From Evernia prunastri (lineage: Eukaryota > Ascomycota > Lecanoromycetes > Lecanorales > Parmeliaceae), in assembly GCA_003184365.1 (NCBI GenBank), contig NKYR01000061.1, positions 158,336 to 222,335 of the forward strand: a DNA stretch of 64,000 nt, read 5' to 3'. Of the stretch, positions 37,537-47,151 are shown in pieces. The stretch's first letter is position 1. Every line of letters starts with the position of its first letter. A program made the translations under genes and the position numbers. The notes below the pieces were generated by a model. That model saw only the letters and a program-made list of their open reading frames with translations, did no database searches and was not told where the DNA came from.

Positions 37537-37812
37537 TTATTTAATGATCGTTGAGATCGTGCGCTTTTCGAAGTACGAGTAAGACTTTAAATTTTGAAAT
37601 GCATAAAAGATAGATGTTAGTATAACGATGAATTTATAGAATTTCGTTATCGATTCTATAATTGAAGACTTTGTGTAAGAGTAAGACAGTAGAAAATTCT
37701 TTATATCGATCTGAAAGTAGTCTGTAGATCTCACTGTATTATTTAGAGTTAAGATAAGCTTTAATTTAGAAGAGAATTGCTTCGACAGTAATAGTAAAGA
37801 TCGAAATGTCAT
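37537..37812 (-). pseudogene. Decayed downstream pol segment of Gypsy-1
   Basis: A 91-codon open stretch downstream of the RNase H relic on the same strand. It may continue RT/RNase H connection or integrase sequence, but motifs are too eroded to name a domain. Its place in the pol order is the main support. Confidence 0.3.
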
Positions 37813-38068
37813 AAACAGTTTCTTGAATAATAAGCTCGTTCTTGTCGATATTCGTTAGAAAGTCGACAAATTCTTCGTAGTTATTCTTGTCATCTTTTTA
37901 TATTCACTGAGAATCTTAAAAATCAAGCTTTTTTTTCAGACGAATAATTGCGAAAGTATCGACGCACTCTGACGAATCGAATATAGTCCGAGAAAGATCG
38001 TCAATAGTCTTGTTTCTAGGATCGAAAATGTATTAAATGCTTATGTTCAGCCGCCTCAGCTGATTTAT

Positions 38069-38284
38069 TTAATGTTTATAGACTCTCTTATATAGATCTA
38101 AGCTTAGAAAATATATAAGCGATTTGTAATTAGTGTAAACTATAACTAATTTATACGAATGCTTACATAAATAGTCGTACTTCTTATAGAATATAATAAT
38201 GATATAAAACTCTCGCTTGTAGATAGAATACTTACGCTGCGTTACGCTTAGTGAAAAGAAATCGTAAAGAATAAATATTTTCAT
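38069..38284 (-). pseudogene. RNase H domain relic of Gypsy-1
   Basis: The conserved gypsy RNase H pattern is visible: SLSVTQRKYSIYKREFYIII corresponds to the S-x-x-Q-x-x-Y-x-x-x-x-x-E-L block, and YTNYKSLIYFL to the Y-T-D-H-K-x-L-x-x-F block. Asp-to-Asn and His-to-Tyr changes are those expected from RIP. The frame is broken on both sides. Confidence 0.75.
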
Positions 38285-39034
38285 ATTCTTAACTGCAATC
38301 GATCTTTTAAGGAATACAAACGACGATACTTCGATAGCAGAAACTTCTACTTACAAAGCTATAACGTCTATTTAGAAAGTAGGTTGAAATTGCGTAACTA
38401 CACATTTCAAGACAAATTCTAAAGTATCGATATAGAAATATATTACGAGATTTATGTTAATTTCATATATACTCGTTCTAGTAATATATTTAATTCGTAT
38501 AATCTCGAATAAAAGTTGTTTTGCTTGAGTTTATTTTCAAATCGTATTTTTATCGATAAGTCTCGAAAGTGATCGAGCAATTTTAGCGAAGTTCTTAACT
38601 TAACGACGTGTAATATCGATAGTATCTAGAAAGTCTCTGACTTTAAATTAATCTATAGACTTTGATTATCTAGCTATCTTTGCTATTCTCTCTTCGAGAA
38701 TATATATCTATTTTTCCACTCGATATATTACGTCTAAAATCTTAATCGATAAAGTAAAGAGTTGAAGTTTCTTGAAAGATAGTAGAAGTCGTACTTATTT
38801 TATTCGAGAAAAGAAGTGATCTCGTAGAAAGCTAAACAAATTTTCGAAGTCTCGAAATTCTTCGAAGAAGTCGTTTATGTAAAACGTGAGAGGTGAGAAT
38901 ATTGAAGAATTCGAGAAATATAGTAAAGATAACTTGAGATTGAGGATTGAAATAGACTCGAACGTACGATAGACAAGCTCTGTTATGATAAATTCTGCTG
39001 ATTAAAACCTTTACTATATTCTTATAAACTATAT

Positions 39035-39274
39035 TTAATTAATATTAGATATGATAAACGAGAAATAGTGTCTATCGTTAGAATATAAGAATATGATTAG
39101 ATAGATATGCTTTAAATCGATCGAGAATAGATAGTTATATCTGAGGTTTGATACATGATTATGTATCTTTGACGAGAGCTTTAAATGAGATTCGAGAAGT
39201 ATTTTAGTAACTCGAGAGTAATTAAAGATTATACGAGATTTATCACTTGATTGAAAATTATTCACTTTATTCAT
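39035..39274 (-). pseudogene. Reverse transcriptase N-terminal relic of Gypsy-1
   Basis: The pattern RIIFNYSRVTKILLESHLKL and SIDLKHIYLIIFLYSNDRHY resembles the gypsy RT fingers/palm region (a R-F-x-x-D-Y/N-Y motif, then the D-L-K-x-A/I-Y block and H/R-Y-F/S-F). It is cut on the upstream side by the mini-LTR element at 39309. Confidence 0.7.
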
Positions 39275-39308
39275 TATAACGATTCTCGCATTTCACTAAG
39301 ATAGTCTA

Positions 39309-39392
39309 TGTTAGATATGAGCCTAAATAGGGTGTCTAGGCTGTCAAGCGCAGACACCCTCGGGGCCAGCTTTTTTAGCTGAGTGGCTAACA
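39309..39392. repeat. Left 84-bp LTR of mini-LTR element 1
   Basis: Differs from the right copy at few sites (for example GAGCCTAAA against GGGCCCAAA), all transitions. Confidence 0.8.
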
Positions 39393-39444
39393 ATTGTGTC
39401 TGCGCTTTGATTCCGGGTCGGCTACGGAGCCACCCCGGGGCACA

Positions 39445-39536
39445 ATTGAGGGAGTCTAGCCGAAATGGCTAGCCAAGGGTGACTCGCTTAGTCTTACGAG
39501 GGTCCGGGGTTCGATACCCCGAAGAACGAGTTTTTT
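39445..39536 (+). promoter_or_regulatory. tRNA-like Pol III promoter (A box, B box, T-run)
   Basis: TAGCCGAAATGG fits the A-box consensus TRGCNNARNNGG. It is followed about 45 bp later by GGTTCGATACC, a near-perfect B box. The B box lies in an intact T-arm (CGGGG, loop TTCGATA, CCCCG). A TTTTTT terminator-like run follows about 15 bp downstream. The D-arm-like stem TAGCC/GGCTA is present, but I cannot form a proper acceptor stem, so this is a tRNA-derived relic or SINE-type head, not a tRNA gene. Confidence 0.55.
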
Positions 39537-39585
39537 CAGAGGGCTTCGGAGCCAAAATCGGCCCGAAAAAGTTAATTTCAGAGGG

Positions 39586-39985
39586 AATCTTTCGGGCAGA
39601 ACAGCCCTATTCAAATAATCTTTCGGGCAAAACACCCTATGTGAAAGACCCGAAAAGCGGGCAAGAAGCCCCGGAAGTACCGGGCACGGGCGTAGGCCCT
39701 GGGTGATCTGATCCCCTTGAAATGCCGGAATGGCATGAATCTAAAGCATCTAGGCCAGGCAAAAGGCCCTAGAAGTCCGAAATCGGGCAACAAGTCCCCA
39801 AAGTGGAGCCATCTGTAATGCGCTATGGCGGGGCCACAGGCCTGGAATGGGGCAAAACCCCCCCATTCCCACCAAGTCCCTAAAGAATCTGGGCATTTCG
39901 GGCGAGAGGCCCTAGAAAAGACCTGGGGTGTACCGGGCATCGGGCGAAAAGCCCCGGGCAGAACGCCCTTAGAAATCGTTGATGC
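39586..39985. repeat. Array of short GGGC/GCCC hairpins, first copy
   Basis: About ten small palindromes follow each other, each with a GGGC-type arm, a 4-7 nt mostly A/purine loop and a GCCC-type arm. Examples are CGGGCAGAACAGCCCT, CGGGCAAGAAGCCCCGG, CGGGCGAGAGGCCCT and CGGGCGAAAAGCCCCGG. Most of the array is repeated nearly identically at 40202-40558. Confidence 0.7.
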
Positions 39986-40200
39986 TGTCAGAACCGTGCC
40001 CAGAGTCAAGTCTAATGGGGGTAAATTGAATAAGACAACTAGATAAGGAGGAAATATGTACAGAAGAAGAGCGCTTAAATACTAGGAAGAATCCCCGCTA
40101 GCCTATGTGTCAATGGGAATGTGTCAATAACCAATAAACACTCTATGTGCTAGACACATAGCCATAAACACTCCCTATGTGCCTGACACCTAGGGTACGT
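39986..40200 (-). mobile_element. LTR piece nested in mini-LTR element 1, ending at an assembly N
   Basis: At 39985 the element sequence is broken by TGTCAGAACCGTGCC and continues to CTAGGGTACGT just before N. The last about 55 bp (GTGCTAGACACATAG onward) are the reverse complement of the LTR beginning at 63939. Its left end TGT is consistent with an LTR inserted in the opposite orientation. The right end is lost in the gap, so a target duplication cannot be checked. Confidence 0.65.
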
Positions 40201-40201
40201 N

Positions 40202-40580
40202 GGGCAAAACACCCTATGTGAAAGACCCGAAAAGCGGGCAAGAAGCCCCGGAAGTACCGGGCACGGGCGTAGGCCCTGGGTGATCTGATCCCCTTGAAAT
40301 GCCGGAATGGCATGAATCTAAAGCATCTAGGCCAGGCAAAAGGCCCTAGAAGTCCGAAATCGGGCAACAAGTCCCCAAAGTGGAGCCATCTGTAATGCGC
40401 TATGGCGGGGCCACAGGCCTGGAATGGGGCAAAAACCCCCCATTCCCACCAAGTCCCTAAAGAATCTGGGCATTTCGGGCGAGAGGCCCTAGAAAAGACC
40501 TGGGGTGTACCGGGCATCGGGCGAAAAGCCCCGGGCAGAACGCCCTTAGAAATCGTTGATGCGGGCAAGAGTCCCCTGAG
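40202..40580. repeat. Array of short GGGC/GCCC hairpins, second copy
   Basis: Nearly identical to 39626-39985, starting immediately after the N at 40201. It continues into the sequence before the polypurine tract, so this copy carries the genuine 3' continuation of the element. Confidence 0.75.
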
Positions 40581-40650
40581 AAACATTGCGATTTTTGCCT
40601 GCCCAAGGGCCATGGGGCCCGAGGACGTGCCCCGTAGAGGGGGAGGCAAT

Positions 40651-40734
40651 TGTTAGATATGGGCCCAAATAGGGTGTCTGGGCTGTCAAGCGCAGACACC
40701 CTCGGGGCCAGCTTTTTTAGCTGAGTGGCTAACA
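40651..40734. repeat. Right 84-bp LTR of mini-LTR element 1
   Basis: Preceded by the polypurine tract and followed by the GTCTA duplication at 40735-40739. Confidence 0.8.
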
Positions 40735-40739
40735 GTCTA

Positions 40740-41469
40740 TTATTAATCGACTCGATTAGTTCGTACACTTCGCTCTTCAATTCGTTCTAAATTAACTTTC
40801 TTAATTATCACTCAGTGTAAGTCGATTATCTTTTTTGAGATTTCGAAGAAGTCGACTTGATCTTAAAAGCAATTCGAACTTTATAAGTGATGAGATTAGT
40901 GCATAATAGATTTTTAAGATCTTCTCGATTTAGATGTCTGTATTAATATAATAGTCGAAGTATACAAAGTCTTTGATTAGTCGTAATGATGAGTGATTTA
41001 AGCACGAGTTTAAGATCTAGCTGAGTGATTTATACTTCGAGAAAATCTAACTAAAGATACTTCTAAGGTTGTGATGAACGAATAATTCGTCTGATAGAAA
41101 AAGCTTTTTTCAACGAGACTCGAGAAAACATTGAGGGTAATGTATTAGATACACTGAAGCTTTCGATAGATTATTCGAAAGTATTTATTGTCGATGCTTG
41201 CTGAAATAAAACAGAAAAAGATATACTTAGATCGATCTGAAAAGCACGTATCGTGATCTCGATAATAGAAACTCGAGTAGTAAGAATAGAGAAATTCGAA
41301 GAAGCTTAAGAATTTCTAAAGAAATTCAAGAAGCTTGATTTCTTGAAGTAGATAAGTTATTGAACTTACTCTAATAGTTTAACATCTTGCTTAGAATAGA
41401 TTTGATTCAGTGAAAATTCGAGTCTCGCTGAATTTCTTCGATATCTGATAGATTATCTTCGAAATCCGA
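40740..41469. repeat. AT-rich Gypsy-1 interior, no readable domain
   Basis: RIP-degraded DNA between the mini-LTR element and the next solo LTR. It should correspond to upstream pol/gag of Gypsy-1, but no motif survives. Confidence 0.45.
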
Positions 41470-41473
41470 GTTA

Positions 41474-41643
41474 TGTCATGGTTCTAGCTTACAACACCAT
41501 CACTCCTCTACCTTGCCGAATCGGGCCTAGCGCGGCTTGGCCTTGCCCACAAATATCGGCCTTCTGCCATCATTAGACCTTCATAGCTATTATTCCGTTC
41601 ATACCGGAATCAATGCATTTAGCTACACCTCCAGTCCCTGACA
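41474..41643 (-). mobile_element. Solo LTR, family A (170 bp)
   Basis: Reads TGTCATGGTT...CCCTGACA and is the near-identical reverse complement of 55041-55209. GTTA flanks both sides (41470-41473 and 41644-41647). GC-rich and little mutated compared with the surrounding DNA. Confidence 0.8.
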
Positions 41644-41750
41644 GTTATTAGAGTTCTAGAATTTCTCGATTTCTTTTACGATAGCTTTGAAAGGAATCTA
41701 TAATATAGTTATAGTCGCTTTCGAGTAGATTAAGAGATTGTGATTCTTGT

Positions 41751-41903
41751 TGTTAGGAGTGTACCTAGGTGGTTGACCAAGATTCTATTGATGAGGAAGG
41801 AACTTGCTATCTCTAGGAACTATGGTACATATAGTGGGAGAGTGTGCCAAGACCCTAGCCCATAGGGCTACTTGCCAAGTGCCTGCTTGACACACTCGTA
41901 ACA
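41751..41903. mobile_element. Solo LTR, family B (153 bp)
   Basis: Starts TGTTAGGAGTGTACC and ends CTCGTAACA. A perfect CTTGT duplication lies on both sides (41746-41750 and 41904-41908). Confidence 0.8.
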
Positions 41904-41908
41904 CTTGT

Positions 41909-43008
41909 AGAATATTATTTTAGATTTAATAACTTCGCGTACTTTCTTATCGATAGTTCTATCGTTAATAAAGATCGTGAATTAACGTATAAAGATCGAG
42001 ATATTTACTGAGTATAAATTAAAAATATCTAGAATTAAACTTAAGTATTTAGAACGTCTAGATTTCGTGACTAATACAACTTTTAAGATTACGAAGTATT
42101 GAATATTTCGTCATATATCTTTCACTTTAATATATACTCAAATCTAGAATTTTAGTACGATATCTCGATAATCGATCGTTCGCATTGACAATTTTCGAAA
42201 TTTAATATCTGATAGTTTATAGCTAGATAGTTCTAACACACGAATTAGTTCTACTGAGATAATATTCATATCTAAGCTCTAATCAGTCTGAGTATGTGAC
42301 TTCTTTAGACTAAGCTCGAATTCGTTAAATTTCTTCATCGTGACTGAAATACGAAAAGACTTTATCAATTCCTATCAAGAAACTTAAGAATCTCGTATAT
42401 CTTTCTACTTTGGTAGCAGCAACATCTATATTATAGAATAAGACTGACGTAGACTGAGAAGAATTACCCAAAGTTTACTGAAAACATTGCTGTGATTGAG
42501 ATTGAAATTGTATAAATTGAAACGACAAACTCTGGAAGAATATTGTGATAGATATCTGAGAAATCGATTACACGAACGTAGATTGAAGCTATGTCTAATC
42601 TAACTGAGGTGATTGAGATTATGCTTGTACTTGAGATTGTGATTAAGCTTAAGTTTAGAATTACGTCTGAATTTCGACTTGAGTACGAGATTTTAATCGC
42701 TTCTTAGATATTCGAGTATATAGACGCTTAAATTTTTTATATACAGTAGGAGATCAAGTCGCGAGATTTATTCATATTATATCTATCTTCGTGTTTATAA
42801 AAATCTGACGAATAAATATAAGAGAGTTATATTACGTTTCATTGAACATTTCAATCAACGACTGAGATTTCGTTTTCTTTTCGACACGCTTTTTATCTTT
42901 TCGCTTAGAACGATTCTCTTCTTTCTCTCTCGAAATAGTTTAAGTAGAAGATTTCGAAGATTATCAAGATATATTTGATACTACTTAAATAGACTACTAT
43001 ACAAATAT
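41909..43008. repeat. AT-rich Gypsy-1 interior
   Basis: Degraded sequence without frames or recognisable motifs. A TTGAGATTGTGATT-like repetition at 42480-42670 hints at an eroded low-complexity coding region. Confidence 0.4.
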
Positions 43009-43013
43009 GAATT

Positions 43014-43165
43014 TGTCAAGGAAATAGAACTAAATGTCATATATTCATATGTGGTGAAAAGATTATTAATTAATCTATATGTCTATAGGCCAGATATGTG
43101 CGGAGATAGCCGCGCTAAGCCTATTCGGGCGATAGTCTCTGAGAAGGCCTTGACGTATCGTGATA
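43014..43165. repeat. Left 152-bp LTR of mini-LTR element 2
   Basis: More RIP-mutated of the pair (for example GAACTAAATG where the right copy has GAACCGAATG). Confidence 0.82.
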
Positions 43166-43930
43166 ACATACCCACAAAAAGGAAAAAAGGTTACGTCCTC
43201 GTAACTATAATCCCTGAACAGCCATATTAACTATACGCCGTTTATATGCTTTATACATCTATTCTTAATCTATAGTCATTATATCCTCCGCATTACGAAT
43301 ATAGTCGAGCAGAGAGACGAGTCGATAAGCGATAGAAGTATACTAAAAAGCGAGATTTAGAGCATATTGAATTCGAACGATGCTAAGACAGAGAGTAGAC
43401 TCTCTACAAAGTTGCTTAACGCTCTAAACCGAATTGTAAAGAGCAGACTTTGGCTGTCAGATATGCTGACGATGCAGAAAATGAGCTTCGCAGTGCTCTT
43501 CATATTATCCTCCGCAATTATCTATAAAAGTGTCTTATTCTTCTATTCCAGCTCTTACGTTATCGACTATAACATCGAGACTAACTATTTGCACTGTGAC
43601 AATAAATCAAAATACGATTTGAGTGCCTCGCGAAGCGTATGCTGAATCAGCTGTGTGAGGAAGACAGTTTGCTCTGCTGAGAAGTCGGAAAGAATTTGAC
43701 TGATGAAAGATATAATGTGATATCAAATGAAATAATGTCAAATAGCCTAATGAAAGAATTAATAATAAACTGTTTTGATAGGCTTGAAAATGACCTAATT
43801 ATCTAATTGCGTAGGCTGATATCTAGCTGCGTAGCGGAGCGCGGAAACTGACTATTGATATATTAAATGCTACTAATTAAGCAATGAAATAGACGATATA
43901 AAAGGATCTAAATTAGATGTTGCTATCATT

Positions 43931-44082
43931 TGTCAAGGAAATAGAACCGAATGTCATATATTCATGTGTGGTGAAAAGATTATTGATTAATCTATGTGCC
44001 TGCAGGGAAGATATATGCGGAGATAGCTGCGCTAAGCCTATTCGGGCGATAGCCTCTGAGGAGGCCTTGGCGTACCGTGACA
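43931..44082. repeat. Right 152-bp LTR of mini-LTR element 2
   Basis: Less mutated copy, followed by the GAATT duplication. Confidence 0.82.
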
Positions 44083-44087
44083 GAATT

Positions 44088-46451
44088 GCTGAGAAGGATC
44101 TTAATTCATATCAGTCTGAGATTGCATTAAAGGTAACTAATATTGATATGATTGAAGTGTAGACTATTGCGATGCTTATGTAATAGCTGATGCTTAGGGC
44201 GATACTTGTGTAAATATCGAGATAGATTGATTTCTAGACTTAGATTGCTTTTCGCGACGGCGTTGAAAAGCTTGCTGAAAAGATTCAGGCTCGTTTATCT
44301 GGACACGCTTATTCGAATTCGAATTTTCTTCGAGAAATACTTCTGCTTGAATAATATTGATATTAGCGAAATGAAAACGATTAAAAAGATCGATTACTTC
44401 AAATTGTATCGAGTTTGCTCGAAGTATAATATAAGAGTCTATGAAAGAAGTCGAAGAAGTAACTTAACTTAAAGAAGTTAAAAAAACTGTAAAGACTGAA
44501 AAAGATTTTAAAAACTTAGTTTTATAAGACTTAATAACTTCGTTATACTCATTAAATTTAATAGACACGAAGTTTGTCTGAGAATTGTTATTAAAGATTA
44601 TTATACGTAGATAAGACTGCTCTTAAATAGATAAAGGAGATTCATCACAATTTCTAGTACTATAACTCTTGATTTTATATCTCACGTAGAGAAGTTCGTT
44701 TTTATTATAGAATCAATTTAGAGTATTATTTATTTATAAATTCTTGAATACGATGCGATCGAATATCTTCTTGAAAATAGACTATTAAAACTTAAATCTA
44801 CTGCTCGTACTAGGATTTACGTTTCGATTCGTATTTTCACGATTTTGATTTTACGTAAGAATAAGAGGAGAAGAAATCTAATTTATATCGATATAAGACT
44901 GCTGTGACGTCGATGCTTGTTGACGATATTTTTGAGACTGTGTCGAAGCTTGCTGAGAAGCTTTTAATATAAGCTAAAGTGAATTCGTATGGTAAGTTTA
45001 TCGATATTAAGAATATTGAGATTTATTTCGAGATTCTTTGATAGTATAATAAGAGACTAGAAGAGAAGTTATCTAATACTGAGATAGATTCTTCTTTACG
45101 AGAGATTTGTAGAATTGAAATTCGTAAGTCTTTATCTTTTCGTTAAGAAGTTTTCGAACTTTTAGATTAATTTTATAAATTTCTTCGATTAAGATATAGA
45201 GTTTAAGTAGAGATTGATTAGAATAAGTTATAGCACGAGTGATCTTTTTACGTAGCTTAGAATTATTCAAATCTCGATTAAAAGCACGAAACACAGTGTC
45301 TAGAAAAGTCGACTTTATCTTCGTAAGTGCTGATAAGATAAATATAGAAGCTAATCGATCTCGAACTCTTATTTTCTTCAATAAAGCATAGATTCGCTTG
45401 TAATAGAATGATAAGAATTCTTCTAATTTTTAATATAGCTCGATAAGCTCAATTTTAAATAAAATAGATAAGATCTTTATCTTTTAAAAAGAAAAGCTCT
45501 TACAGAGAAGCACTTTGAAGTCTTTTATAGTGATTTAAGTAGAATTAATCTTTACTTCAATGAGAAGACGACGTATATCAAGATCTCGCTTCGCTTATTT
45601 GACGATATTCTCGATTAGTAACATATTAAGATAATTGAGATACTTCTTAAAAGAGTAGAGTTTATTATCGTTTTGAAGATTCTTTATTTTATAATCAAAT
45701 TTGCTTAATTATCTTTCGACTGAGTCTTTAAAGTTCTCGAGAATTTGTTATATAGATCAAAAAATGAACGTGTAGATATAATTGCTGGGGTAAACGGGGT
45801 AGTACTGAGATTCGTAGAAAGTTAAGCTTCGGTGTAGAATTGAAAAGTAAGTTTAGACTCGTCTGACAACGACGTACTTTCGTGATATAACTTCGAGCGT
45901 TGATTAGAAACAGAATTGTGTAGATCTCGCGAGAAGTTAAAATAGTCGAGAGTATAGTGATATGCTAATTCTTTGAGCAAGCTTCTTGTTAATTCGCTTG
46001 ATAAGATTAATGCTATAATAGCGACGATAAGATAAAGAACTTGAAAAGCGTCGATAAAGGAGTTAAGCTTAGAAAGAGGATAGAAGTAGAATTTAGAAGA
46101 AATTAAGTACTTGCGACGAAAGCTGCGTTTTTCTGAGAAAGTTGTTTCTTTGATAAAGAATTTAGTGAGAAAGTGAATAAAAAGCTGGGAAAGAATAACG
46201 TCAAGAAAATTCTACAACGAGTTCTTAAGACTTCTCGATGGTAGATCTAATAATATAGAAAGACGAAAGTATAAGAAGAAATGGCTAGTCGTCGTTAATA
46301 GATGTTAGGTTTGCTTTGATAAAATATCTGAAGAGACTGAAATAGCTGGCAAAGACGTAGAAAACGACTGATAATGATTGAAAGGTTAATAGTAACGATA
46401 AGACAGAAGAGAATAATCGATTTAAGGTCATTAGATTCCGAGAATAAGCAC
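44088..46451. repeat. AT-rich Gypsy-1 interior, gag side
   Basis: Contains the gag relic at 45073-45381 on the minus strand. The remainder has no readable domain. Confidence 0.45.
45073..45381 (-). pseudogene. Gag relic of Gypsy-1
   Basis: A 102-codon stretch (FNRDLNNSKLRKKITRAITY, LLKLYILIEEIYKINLKVRK) that resembles the helical gag region of fungal gypsy elements. It lies upstream of the RT relic on the same strand, as expected. Confidence 0.55.
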
Positions 46452-46584
46452 CAGTGGAAATAGTATAATTCTTGATGAATAGAAAGGATAATTATCTATA
46501 AAGGAGGAAAAACCCTGCAGAAGGATATCTCCTCTTACTGACTAAGACTATATGCTAAGCTAAACTCGATGTCACTATTCAACT
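46452..46584 (-). repeat. Right terminal repeat of Gypsy-1 (more mutated)
   Basis: Same length as the left copy. It reads CAGTGGAAATAGTATAA where the left has GG, and the pattern repeats throughout: RIP-type transitions. Confidence 0.75.
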
Positions 46585-46588
46585 TGTA

Positions 46589-46898
46589 TCCTAAAGTGCA
46601 CTTTCGAAGTACACACGAGTAAATCGCTTTTGGCTACGAGATTAACTTTATCTGAAAACATTTTCATTCAATGAGAAGGACTAGACTGGAATATTCGATT
46701 ATTCTTTTACCTCAGTAAAAGGATCGCTAGTTCTGTCACTGAATGTTCGAGATCTTTTCACCTAAACATTCTAATCCTGAATTCATTCTGCCCCTTTTCA
46801 GTTATTCACTTTAACACATGAATTGTTATTATCAAGCTCGCATCTAAAAAATCTTACCTTTCATCCTCAAAACACTCGTTGATACTCTTTTGATGTGA
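46589..46898. other. Non-decayed spacer between elements
   Basis: About 310 bp of near-normal composition between Gypsy-1 and the next solo LTR. It lacks the TA-rich RIP look, so it is probably pre-insertion host DNA. No gene is seen. Confidence 0.45.
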
Positions 46899-46903
46899 TA
46901 GCA

Positions 46904-47146
46904 TGTCATGGTGCAGCCTCGTCTCGTGCTGATCTCGCCTAGTCTCGTTTAACCTTTACATCATCCGCGCATATCGGGTATATGGGAAATGAAGATGTGG
47001 GTTAAAGGACCGTGCACCAGCTTCTATTTAGATAGCAGCTGGCCCTGCCCCAGCTTGATTCCTTGTCTTTCGTCTTGGCCTTTCACCTACGTATAATATA
47101 GCCTAGTAATAATGCACATTCTTCGCCAATACCTCGTTCCTTGACA
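46904..47146 (-). mobile_element. Solo LTR, family C (243 bp)
   Basis: Begins TGTCATGGTGCAGCC and ends TTCCTTGACA, with a perfect TAGCA duplication on both sides (46899-46903 and 47147-47151). GC-rich and not visibly RIP-mutated. The strand is a guess from the ends being like family A read in reverse. Confidence 0.8.
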
Positions 47147-47151
47147 TAGCA

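Larger units (their letters stand above)
39309..40734. mobile_element. Mini-LTR (TRIM-like) element 1, GC-rich, with 84-bp LTRs
   Basis: Identical-length 84-bp terminal repeats lie at 39309-39392 and 40651-40734. Each starts TGTTAGATATG and ends GTGGCTAACA (inverted TGTTAG/CTAACA). GTCTA is duplicated on both sides (39304-39308 and 40735-40739). A purine-rich tract (AGAGGGGGAGGCAAT) directly precedes the right LTR, as a polypurine tract should. I find no primer-binding site after the left LTR. The interior is GC-rich and has no convincing coding frame. It holds a tRNA-like promoter, an array of short hairpins and a nested LTR piece with an assembly N at 40201. Non-autonomous LTR elements of this kind are called TRIMs. 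Confidence 0.8.
43014..44082. mobile_element. Mini-LTR element 2 (152-bp LTRs, 1069 bp)
   Basis: Direct repeats of equal length lie at 43014-43165 and 43931-44082, each starting TGTCAAGGAAATAGAAC. The right copy ends TGACA; the left ends TGATA, which is the C-to-T form. GAATT is duplicated on both sides (43009-43013 and 44083-44087). The 765-bp interior is too short for pol. One 92-codon frame at 43367-43645 is present but unlike any domain I know. Differences between the LTRs are mostly transitions, with the left copy more A/T. Confidence 0.82.
35964..46584 (-). mobile_element. Gypsy-1: RIP-degraded LTR retrotransposon with nested insertions
   Basis: Two 133-bp direct repeats bound the region: 35964-36096 and 46452-46584. 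They differ almost only by G-to-A and C-to-T changes. The sequence TGTA flanks both outer edges (35960-35963 and 46585-46588), consistent with a 4-bp target duplication. The minus strand carries gag-like, RT and RNase H relics in the expected order. Subtracting the inserts (39309-40734, 41474-41643, 41751-41903, 43014-44082 and their duplications) leaves about 7.8 kb, a normal size for Ty3/gypsy. The repeat ends do not read TG...CA, so the exact termini are not settled. Confidence 0.75.

Noticed and set aside
39611..40649. Minus-strand open frames of 132 and 168 codons in mini-LTR element 1
   Set aside because: They run through the hairpin array and its duplicate, with Pro/Arg/Phe-rich composition set by GGGC/GCCC repeats. 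Being GC-rich, stop codons are rare by chance. No domain is recognisable.
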